A program made the translations under genes and the position numbers. This document shows, one piece after another, positions 55,205 to 64,000 of a DNA stretch of 64,000 bases (the stretch's first letter is position 1; each line of letters starts with the position of its first letter). Origin of the DNA: Ascaphus truei (lineage: Eukaryota > Chordata > Amphibia > Anura > Ascaphidae); contig CM071568.1 of the NCBI GenBank assembly GCA_036426205.1, positions 43,953,360 to 44,017,359 of the forward strand. The letters run 5' to 3'. Under the pieces are notes generated by a model. It did no database searches. It worked only from the letters and a program-made list of their open reading frames with translations, and had not been told where the DNA came from.

Positions 55205-57090
55205 GGAAGTGTGACACAGAGAGGAAGAAATATGTTTTGGAGGTGGAGAAGCTAAAGACGTTTGTTGGGGTTGAGGAAGGTCAGAAGCAAAGATGGTTTG
55301 CTTGGCACACTACAGAGACTTACAGAGATGTATGTTGCAGGAGAGGGCATGGCGAAGTGGATATGAGCAGTGCAGGGGGCAGAAATATGTGTTGTGGGAT
55401 ATCATAGCGAAGGAGAGATGTTTTAGGATGACCTCAGGGGGAAGAAGATGTGTGTGTTATGGGTTGACAAGAAGAGGTAGAGTACAGTATAGATGTAAAA
55501 GATTTAATTGTGGGATACTGTATGTTGTGATAGTCTGCACCAACACTGCCACTAAATCCTCCAACATTATATTATATTGGGATATGCTGTGTTATCACTA
55601 GGAACAATTGGGCTGGCCTCTACCTGGGTATGTTGTGGAAGAAAATAAGAAGAAATATACTGTATGATGGTGGAGGGCAGGGAGAAGCAGATAGGTGTTA
55701 TGGGTTAGGGAAAAGCTGATGGGGAAGATGTATTAAAGAAAAAAAGTTTCAAAGTGTTTCTTGCTTTAGATGCAAATTGTTAGGCAGAAAGTTTAATCCA
55801 CCTCAGACCTGGCGGAGTATTTTGATACAAAATGCAGGGAGACGCCGAGCTTTCTACATCTCATAATCTGGGCCCATGTAACGCCTCACTAACTCCTTTT
55901 ATTGTCACTCTCCAAATCACAAGGTAGCAGAAAACTTGGCGAAAAGACCTTGATACATTGTCTCGAGGTGAAAATGACGCAATGTGTGTCAATGGTGCTC
56001 AAAATTTGATATGATACATCACCCCAGATGTGTCTAGATAGGACAGGAAGAATCAGAGGTGTGTGTGTTAAAAGCAGAGAAGTAGTTTTAAGATGAGTAA
56101 CTGGAGATATCAAGAAGTGATGATGCCATCAGGAGGTATCACCCTGGGAAATCCTACAGTCAGTGAGCGAGGCTCGGATAACTCAATAGTACAGTATTTT
56201 TCAACACTGTCACTAGGGAAACCCTGACTATGTTGTAAGGATTATAAAGCAGTATTTCTTCTAGATGTATGCCAAGTATAATCATACAGTATATGTTTAA
56301 TTAGTTAGCCCTAAATTCTGTTATGTATCTGTATAATGGTATTCCTCAAAACATGTGTTGAGCACCTCATCCATTGCTTTGCTAATTACGTTTTGGAGAA
56401 CAATGAAGTCTACATTTTGCTGTGCCATTGAAAAGTCTGAAAGAAAAAACCTCTGCATTGTAATGGTTTAATTCTCATTCTGAAACTCGTGTTTAATGTG
56501 TCTAAAGTTGGTGTTCTGCAGGAGTTACATTAACATTGGATAACCACTACTTTAGGAGATCAATGGACTGTCATGTGGTGATTATACTGTAAGATGACCG
56601 GACAAAATTCATCAAGAAAGAGGGATTCCTTTAAGGAGGTTATTTCTGATGTTTTATTGTTACCTGATTCTTAGGTTCAGATGAGAAAAATCAGTGAGCA
56701 CTGTGCTATATAGTGCACATACTGTATATGGTGTTGAAAGATTAGGCATAACTCCTCATTGCGTGTGAAATAAATATTAACACCAATTAATTGTTATATT
56801 GACACAGGAACACACATTTAGACCAAAGGTGGATGTACTTTATAATGAAGATAACTTTGATCACATACGGTACAGCACATAGATGGGTCACTCATTTGTA
56901 ACAGGTAGCAGAAACAGAAATAAATGATATTTAACAAAGTTTGGCTTGTTATATTTGACCTACAGTATCTATAACCTATGTACAGGTTGGCGTATTGTGT
57001 ATATAACTCTCTGCACAGTGAACCCATGTCTGGGCTTCCAAGTAAACTTACAGTACATATAAACAGTTCCCAGTTCTGCTCCATAGGGGA
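55205..57090. other. no recognised features
   Basis: A 102-codon open frame at 55293-55601 has neither splice context nor recognisable domains. No RNA gene or delimited repeat was found. Confidence 0.4.
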
Positions 57091-57092
57091 AT

Positions 57093-57135
57093 CCCCCTAG
57101 CTATGTGATGTAAGTCATGAAATGCGTAGGAAGTG
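57093..57135 (+). ncRNA. degenerate hammerhead-ribozyme-like motif
   Basis: CCTA (57096-57099) can pair with TAGG (57127-57130). Between them lie TGTGATGTAAG, a short stem, and CATGAAATGCGTAGG, the order of CTGATGA, stem II, GAAAC and GCGTA. It resembles the motif at 15090-15139 (GAAACACGTAGG). Core bases are changed. Confidence 0.35.
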
Positions 57136-57139
57136 CCTA

Positions 57140-58590
57140 TAGCCACGTCCTGCTGGTAACCTGAGTCACACTTTTATTATGTTTGCATAAAATATATCTA
57201 TTTTGCATCCCTCATCTAGGGAGCAGATCTGTTTTTGTATGCTCTTCTCAAATTGTGAATACCAGGATCGGCTGCTCACTGGGTTGGAGGGTCCGACTCT
57301 TTAGGGTGCTACCCTGCTTCTGTTGCATGATAAACTTAAGCTCAGTGACTAGTCTTAGCTAATGGGTTTCACCAGCAGCACCTTAACCATAAAGCTATCA
57401 CTCTTATTTTTGTTCTGATTTTTTTCTATTTCCCATTTATCCAAACTGTACAAGCCCCCTAAATATTATTGTCATTTATCTCTTCTCAACGACACATCTG
57501 TTGTGTGTTCCCCCAGGAAACCAAAGAAATCTCAACTATCTTGGCACCTTTTGGTCATTTCTCCCCTTTTTGTCAATCACACACAGGTGGGAAGAAGTAT
57601 TAGTCAAAGTATCCCCAGAAACTATTTGTTCAATGGTTAGAAACTTTTTAAATGTTTGTCATTTACTGCTGGAGGAATCAAATTATTACAGGAATCACTG
57701 AAGGGGTTTGTATGTGTCATGATCAGCTTTGCCACTAATCCCTGTTTATGGGGATTTAAAGTCACATTTTAGACCCTACAAGTGAATTTTTTATTGTGAC
57801 TCATGATTTCCCATTCGGAGATAAGCAGTTTACATTGGGATTTAGCCCATTCATTAGAAAGGCTGAAATAAGAGTAAACACAGCAGGGCATAAAGGTACA
57901 GCTGTACATGTAGTACTAAAGTAAAGAGCATTCTTAAGGCACTCTCTCCATTGGTGTTTGGTCCTTACTCTAATGTTTTTGCTTTAGAAAGTAGTGGGAA
58001 CGTTTTTGCTCTGGTACATGAATATTATGGGAAGTCACCATCTAATTAATTAACATTATGGGGTCTAGCCGTAAAAGTCAAACTGCTAAACTGGGACAAA
58101 CAGCCGAAAAGAAATAATGTACATTGCTTCAGATTGATTAAAAGGAAAATCAAATCAAATTGCTTCCATTCTAGGCCCATTGACAGCATATACAATATAT
58201 GCTTTTAATTACTACAAATACTGTAAGCAACACTAATATGTGTGTGTATATGTATGTGTGCATGTAATATATATATATATATATAGAAAAAAGCACCCAA
58301 TCCTAGTGCATTACTGTGCAAAAAAATAAATTTAATTCCCAAAAAAGGCTCATAAAATGAACTCACAAACATAGAATATAAAAAAGTATGTTATGAGATA
58401 ATACTCATGCTTCAAAGGATCAGGAAACGCCGCTTGTCTGCTACACTGCTCCGTGACTCCACTGTATCCGATATGGCCCTCGTTGTTCACCGCCAGCAGG
58501 AACTCGCGATGTTAGGCTCTCCATGAACTCCTCTCCCCGGGAATACACCAACAGATGATTTTGGTTCCCCGGTGGGAGTTGGCCATCCGT
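57140..58590. other. no recognised features apart from a short (AT)n
   Basis: (AT)n at 58267-58284 is the only simple repeat. No exon or delimited element recognised. Confidence 0.4.
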
Positions 58591-58599
58591 GGTGTAGAT

Positions 58600-58973
58600 C
58601 AGGGGCGCGCAAACTACTTGAGCTGTGGCCCCCTTCCTGGGAGCCACAGCGTTTGCGCTTCCCCCCCCCCCCCATTCTAATGGCTCGGCGTCAAATGACA
58701 TCGCGGGTCATGTGACATGGCGTGACCCCATTGCGTCATTTGACGCACGTTGCCATGGCGACGCATGACGTCACAGGACCCCGCAGCGTCATTTGACGCT
58801 GCATTGCCATGGCGACGTGTCGCCGAAGACCCGGCTAGCAGCAGGTAAGTGAGTTACAGAGGCCTCACGTCTCCCCTGGCATATATTTTAAATGCCGTGA
58901 GGAAGAGCGCGGATCCTCTGTAACCGCCCGCGCCCCCTAGAAATTCTCCCGCCCCCCAGTTTGCGCACCGCCG
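58600..58973. mobile_element. 374-bp CpG-rich hAT-like element
   Basis: The ends CAGGGGCGCGCAAACT and AGTTTGCGCACCGCCG are inverted repeats with two mismatches. The flanks GTGTAGAT and GTTTACAC share 5 of 8 bases. The interior contains repeated GCGTCATTTGACGC and TTGCCATGGCGACG palindromes (58733-58825). Similar ATGGCGACGTG/TGCCATGG text lies in the element at 17799 and near 14000. Confidence 0.6.
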
Positions 58974-59656
58974 GTTTACACCATGAATATGACGTTAGCT
59001 CATGCCAATTTATTTTGTCGCCTAACTGGATCTCAAAAACACTTTTATGACAGAAAAGAGAAACAGTATTCAGTGAAACATTTATTTATTTAGAACGATG
59101 CATTGACATCTAATTTTCAAATTATGGGATACAAAACAGAGACAAGTAAGACAGAGGGGGAGGTGCAGCTGGCTCTCCCAGCCTAGGGGCTGATTCTAGT
59201 CCAAATTCCCGGTTGAAGTCAATAGAGAATTTCCATTGAAACGGACCAAGCAGCGTGTTTGGCAGATCTACAATCCGCCCCCAAGTCTTGTATCCTTACA
59301 CATGGACAGCCCTTTAGACTTGTTCTGAACCATTTTTTCCCCTGGTATCATTGCAAGCCCCTGTGGCAGCAAAGTGGATACAACATTTGTCTGGTCCTCA
59401 GCAATTAACATGCTGCCTGTACTGTACGACACAGCGTCCTCTCCCATCCCCACCATATTTCAGGCTCTGGAGGGAGATAGCGCCACCTTTAGGTAGGACA
59501 GGTGTAACAGAAGTCATGTTACGCTAACACGAGGCAGTGCTAATTTAACATGGCCTTAAGCCTATGCTAATGAGAACTAACGGCCGTTGTGTTTGCATAT
59601 AACTAGCTTTGTGGATTTGCGTTAACCTCAGGAAATATATAACATGACCTTATGAG

Positions 59657-59944
59657 TAGGGTGATCATATTTTTCCTGGGACAAGCCGGGACGAATTTTG
59701 CGCATGCGCGAACGGCAATCGCCCATCGCGCATGTGCACAGATGGCTCGCAACTTGCCTTCTGCACATGCGCCTCGAGCTCTTGCCGGCTGCGCATGCCC
59801 ATTGGGTGCTTGCCAGCCGCTCATGCGCATGCGCGATCCAGCGCCGATTAAAAAACAGGACCTTTTTTTTTTAAAGTTGGTACCCGGGACAAAGTCCAAA
59901 AAAACGGGACCGTCCCGGCTGAATCGGGATGTCTTGTCACCCTA
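59657..59944. mobile_element. 288-bp hAT-like element, TAGGGTGA ends
   Basis: TAGGGTGATCATAT and TTGTCACCCTA are the termini, with CCGGGACGAA and CGTCCCGGCTG inside. The flanks CTTATGAG and GTTCTGAG agree at 6 of 8 positions. The interior is full of GCGCATGCGC-type palindromes (for example 59700, 59790, 59825). It is related to 12208-13936. Confidence 0.65.
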
Positions 59945-59959
59945 GTTCTGAGCCATGAG

Positions 59960-60412
59960 TTAAAGCTGCAGTTCAGTCTTTTTTTTTTTAATTAATTTTT
60001 TTACTTCAATAGTTTCATGTGGGCAATCTCTAATTACCTAAAGAACTGTATAGCTGCCAGTCAATTCGTTCTCCATGTATTGATCGGCGAAATTTGGTGA
60101 CATCATTAGAGAAGGGATATGTTTTTCTTCTGCTTCTGTCTCTCAGTGGAAGCTCATGAATATTCATGAGCACTCCTGCACTGACATGTGCTAGAGGGAG
60201 GGCAGGGCTCACAAAGGGGTGTGCCAGAGCTTGTGACAGGACATGAAGGGGCAGTGCCTTAGCAAATGGTTGTTAAAATAGAATACAAGAAAATTGGTCT
60301 TTCAAAGTTGTTTTTTTAAAAACAGAAAATGCTAAAAGTATTTTTTCTTACTACAGAACTGATTTATTAAAAAAAACACACATGCAGGATATTGACTGAA
60401 CTGCAGCTTTAA
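59960..60412. mobile_element. 453-bp TTAA-flanked MITE with 19-bp perfect ends
   Basis: TTAAAGCTGCAGTTCAGTC (59960-59978) and its exact complement (60394-60412) form the ends, including TTAA on both sides. The interior from GCAGGGCTCACAAAGG to TACTACAGAACTGATTTATT matches 51600-51780. It lies 15 bp from the preceding hAT-like element. Confidence 0.75.
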
Positions 60413-60852
60413 CAGAGCTTTGGGTATCGGGGCCCTAGAGTACATCAAATATTCTTGAGGATGGATGAACACATAGCTGCAGTACGAAGGGCAAGACCAA
60501 AACAGCCTTGTTTCATGCATACAATAGCAATTGATTTATTTCAAGGGGAATCACACGGAGCTCTGTCAGGATTAGGAATTGTAAAGCAGGATTGCTGGAG
60601 TCTGCTTTCACTATAAGACTGGAGGTTACCATAGTGATAGCAGCAGCGATTCAGACAATGTTAACCTTTCGGCCGCCAAAGCAAAGGGGTTAAATAATTA
60701 GACAATGAAGTAGCAGCAACAAACTGCGCATAGATGACATTTAATTTCATATTGCTAAATTATAAAAAAAAATTAACAATAATTTGGTTCTATTGAATAC
60801 AATGCTCAGACCAGTTACCCTGCTCTAAACCAAGCGCGAGTACTGTATACAC

Positions 60853-61038
60853 CAGGGCTGGGAACTCCAGTTCTTAAGGGCCAACAAGATGTCATGTTTT
60901 AAGGAAATCCCTGCTTCAGCACAGGTGGCTCAATCAGTCTTCGACTGAGCCACTGATTGAGCCACCTGTGCTGAAGCAGGGATATCCTTTAAACATGACT
61001 TATTGGTGGCTCTTGAAGACTGGCGTTGCCCACCCCTG
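60853..61038. mobile_element. 186-bp palindromic hAT MITE, best-preserved copy
   Basis: CAGGGCTGGGAACTCCAG and GGCGTTGCCCACCCCTG are the ends. The flanks GTATACAC (60845-60852) and GTATACAT (61039-61046) form an 8-bp duplication with one mismatch. The two halves pair along nearly the whole length, meeting at CGACTGAGCCACTGATTGAG. Confidence 0.85.
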
Positions 61039-61049
61039 GTATACATGGT

Positions 61050-62345
61050 GCTTTTGGTACCATGTCCACCCTGAAAACTCTTCATACAGGAGGCACAAAA
61101 TGTCTCTATTCCCTACAACTGGCAGACAGGGATTCATCTAAGTCAGCAGAATGCATGAGTGGCAGGAAATCATTATTATGTGACAGCTGTACTGAAGATA
61201 ATGTGGTTAGTTTAAGCAGACCAAAATTAGCTGAGACAAGTGTTCATGTTTGGAAAGTCCCCATTACTTGATTCCCATCCGTAGAGGGGAGAATGACATG
61301 ATTGACTAGTGATCAAAAACGGACCGACAGTACTTCATCAGTCCTTATGCCCAAAACCAGTAAACACAGTTGATGTGGTGGATCACACTGCAAAGTTATT
61401 GGTAATGCAAGGCAAAATAAAATAATGAATGTCAAGTGAATGTGCTAAGCTGCCTATTATAGTTTACAAGATTAGCTAAAAACATCCTTTTGTTCAGACA
61501 ATTTAATGTGTTGATGATTTAGAAATATAAATGTCCAAATTGTGCTATTAAAGTAAATATTTAATGCATTTCTGCCAGTAAGGGGGAGAAGGCTGCACCT
61601 CTCAACTCCTCCCCTCCCCCCAAAAGCCAAATACAAGGCTAGAATATATAAAAAAAAAAAAAAAATGTATAAACAATTTCCACTTTCAACCATCTAGAAT
61701 TTGTTATTTTTACAGAACAAAGACCCACCCAAAATTCTGTTTCTTGCCATTAAATTCTGCTGCTGATGAGCCTGTCTCTAATGCCATCCAAGCGCTTCCA
61801 AACAAACAGAGAAAATGCTATTATGGAGACTGCCTGTTTATTGCTGTGAGGGCTCGAGGGGACATGCATTACACACAGTTGACACTGAAGACATGGTAAA
61901 AGTCAGTAAATATTTATTGCTTTTAGGTTGCAATGAATGAGAAAATAAAGGACGTGTTTTGGAACGAGAAGCATTTAAAGAACAATTCAGCGCCATTCAC
62001 AGAATAGATTTCAGTACTGTATCGGTGGCAAATGTCTCTATTACCTTCTAGTTTTTCATTACTTGCTCTTATCAATTGGATCCAGATTCAACAAGCGGCA
62101 GGATGAAGCGTTTCTTTTACCTCCATATATTCACCTAGCTAATTGTATGCAGAAATAGCTCCTGTAAATTAGTTCATTAGATTATGGGTAACAAAAGGAA
62201 TTTCTTCCCCACACGTACGGTGTGTGCTAATATTAGCTTGCATGTCTACATGCAAAACACTCGCATTAACCGAGAACTCTTTCAGAAAACCTTAGGATTA
62301 ATGATTCCCTTCCAGCTTGACCTGTCTACAAAGTGAATTGGTATA
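61050..62345. other. no recognised features
   Basis: AT-rich sequence with a poly-A/T run near 61650. No exon or delimited repeat recognised. Confidence 0.4.
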
Positions 62346-62349
62346 TATA

Positions 62350-64000
62350 TGTAGCCAGGTGTCCCAGCAGTATCAGCACCCCCCTCACCTTCCTAGAGAT
62401 CGCGGGTGCCGCCGAGTCCAATGGCGGCCCCATCGGGCGATACGGGAGGTGAGGGCGGTCAGGTCCCGGCTCGGGGGTTGCTGGGGACCGCGTGCGCCGG
62501 TTGCCAGGCCGCACGCGCATCACGGGAATCCCGCACTCTCGCGGAGTCGGGCGGTTTAGGGCCCACCATTGCGGCGTTAGTTCACGCAGAGTAGTGGTCG
62601 GGCGCGTGTAGGGCTGGAGCGGAGTAGCGCGGCTGGTTGCCCCTTAGTGCATGCCGGTTGCCGGGGACGCATCGGGGCTGTGAGTTCCCGGCTCCTCCCT
62701 ATCCGTTTCGGCTCGCCCCTCTTGCAGTTTGTCGCGGTCTTTATAGTTCGCCCCCCTCTATTTCGGCATGCGCGGAAGAGCAAAAAGCCCGCGAAGCCAA
62801 GCCTATTAGGAGGGGCCCTAGAGAGGGGACTACAGCCCCATGAGCCTCTTTTGCCCCATGTGACACCAGGGAGCCAATAGGGCTTGAAGGCCAGGCAGGC
62901 AGATATTTCGCGCGCTGAGCCCACGTTAGTCAGTCAGAGACCGGAGCAGACCCAGGGAAGGAGGTGGGTACAGGAGTCAGGGACTCCCTGTACTAGGCCA
63001 GCACCCCCAGGGCCCGAGATATCTCAGCTCCCCAGTAAAGTGAGTGTTGCCAGGGATTGCCCTCAGGTTAGGGACCCTGCCACTTCATTAGTGGGAGCTG
63101 GGAAAGGAAGGTTACAGAGAGTTGGAGTCAGGGAGCTGTTGGAGGAAGGGTGCGGGGCGGGAGGCGAGTGCAGCTCTGCCCCATAATGGTACCTACACCC
63201 CAGGTAGGCCCAACTCCTCACTAGTTTAGTGGGTAAATGCTTAGGGAGGCCCAAGATAGGGACGCTGCCCTTAGTGTAGAGTGCTGCCTTGTCAGAGTCA
63301 CGGCTGTTAGTGCTGTGAGGTCTGACAGGCAGCACCTTGTTGCGCAGCACGTTGGCTGCAGCCTCCAGTGAGTTCCCTTGCTGCGGTAGGCGCTGGACTA
63401 GTCAGAGAGTAGTGGGTCTGGAGAAGGGCTATAGCTGTTCTAGTCACCTTGAGGTAGCGCTAGGGGTAGATGCCTGAAGGGGTACCTGTTAACGAGTGTC
63501 AGGAATTCTGGAGAGGATCTGCACTAGGCTAGCCAACAGTAGGTAGACGCCCAAGTACTGCATAAGAGTACTCTAGTCCATTCCAGATCACTTACCGAAG
63601 GGACTTGGGTAGTTGGGGGAGTGGGACAGGTCATTACCCCCTGCAGGCCTAGGAGTTCCCCAAGCCACTACAGGTTGCTGTACTACAGGGACAGGCCCTA
63701 GGTTAGGATTCCTGTCACGGTAGTACCACTTAGATTAGACAGGGACACAGCAGACGCTGCGGTTCCTGTGAAGCGGTTCGGACCCACGTTGGGGTCCGCA
63801 GAGACGATTCCAGAGTGGGACCCCCTAGCGGTCCGCACGTGCAGAGTTCGGTGGGATCAGACGGATTTATCACACGTCTGACCCTTTGAGAAGTTTGTTG
63901 CTGACCCGAGCACCGAGTGCTCGGCAGGTATTATACCATCACATGTGCACACCAACAGCCTAGAGGTTCTTAGTGACTGCGCAGTCACCCTTGACTATCT
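62350..64000 (+). mobile_element. CpG-rich LTR-like repeat, second copy, cut by window end
   Basis: It starts TGTAGCCAGG at the same relative position as 30285 and shares blocks with it: GCGGGTGCCGCCG, GGTTGCCGGGGACGC, TTCCTGTGAAGCGGTT (63769), GTTGGGGTCC, GATCAGACGGA, CGTCTGACCCTTT and TAGTGACTGCGCAGTCACCC (63972). At the window edge it is about 350 bp longer than copy 1 at the equivalent point, so the two belong to different subfamilies. The 3' end is outside the window. Confidence 0.62.

Noticed and set aside
55293..55601. 102-codon open frame
   Set aside because: No splice signals, no domain, and cysteine/arginine-rich composition typical of chance frames.
46565..61038. Regularly spaced identical repeats considered as a CRISPR array
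   Set aside because: The repeats are ~180-bp palindromic hAT MITEs kilobases apart with 8-bp duplications in a vertebrate context, not short repeats with uniform spacers.
30285..64000. The copies at 30285 and 62350 as 5' and 3' LTRs of one provirus
   Set aside because: They are ~30 kb apart, differ in length and sequence, the first has its own 4-bp duplication, and no retroviral genes lie between.

Overview
The window reads as vertebrate nuclear DNA, most likely from an amphibian (probably a frog). It has no bacterial gene organisation. It holds L2-type LINE fragments, a tRNA-derived SINE with a MIR/CORE-like centre, Penelope-like fragments, LTR-like blocks, and many short DNA-transposon derivatives of hAT, TTAA-flanked and 3-bp-TSD (Harbinger-like) types. 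AT-rich DNA alternates with CpG-rich islands, and the CpG-rich islands lie inside repeats. The species was not determined; the call rests on repeat content and is an inference.

Only one protein-coding exon is reasonably supported (9995-10254, + strand, with matching splice sites). A second, weaker candidate is a non-coding first exon or promoter near 45.2-45.44 kb. The rest looks intronic or intergenic. Every other long open frame lies in low-complexity DNA, in an LTR-like CpG-rich block, or in a decayed retroelement.

Layout. 0-5 kb: a possible ERV edge, a TA-flanked MITE and a decayed L2. 5-9 kb: a second LINE, a coiled-coil pseudogene on the minus strand, a Harbinger-like MITE and a perfect 122-bp palindrome. 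9-12 kb: an LTR-like block and the exon. 12.1-15.3 kb: a nested locus, in which a hAT holds another hAT-like element that holds a 1-kb pyrimidine minisatellite and a MITE, followed by a Penelope-like insertion with a perfect 17-bp target duplication. 15.7-18.4 kb: a 27/28-bp minisatellite and two hAT-type elements, one with an internal fold-back. 18.8-25 kb: two copies of a large repeat, two LTR-like blocks, an L2 fragment and a 481-bp fold-back followed by a TATA-like box and a splice-donor-like site. 25.5-28.4 kb: an L2 split by an 868-bp inverted-repeat insertion, then an LTR-like block and a Penelope-like coding remnant. 29-32 kb: two LTR-like blocks, the second 1.73 kb with TG...CA ends and a 4-bp duplication. 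32-40 kb: a possible T2/Kolobok-like element, three adjacent LTR-like blocks (two inverted to each other) and a MITE interrupted by a direct-repeat-bounded element. 40-54 kb: palindromic hAT MITEs, TTAA-flanked MITEs, an inverted duplication (46.4/50.2 kb), microsatellites and a SINE. 54-64 kb: more MITEs, then a second CpG-rich LTR-like copy that runs off the end.

No set of genes works together here. The coherent signals are structural: nested insertions with readable target duplications, several near-perfect long hairpins, and dispersed degenerate hammerhead-ribozyme-like motifs, one of them inside a Penelope-like insertion. All calls were made by eye, without database searches.
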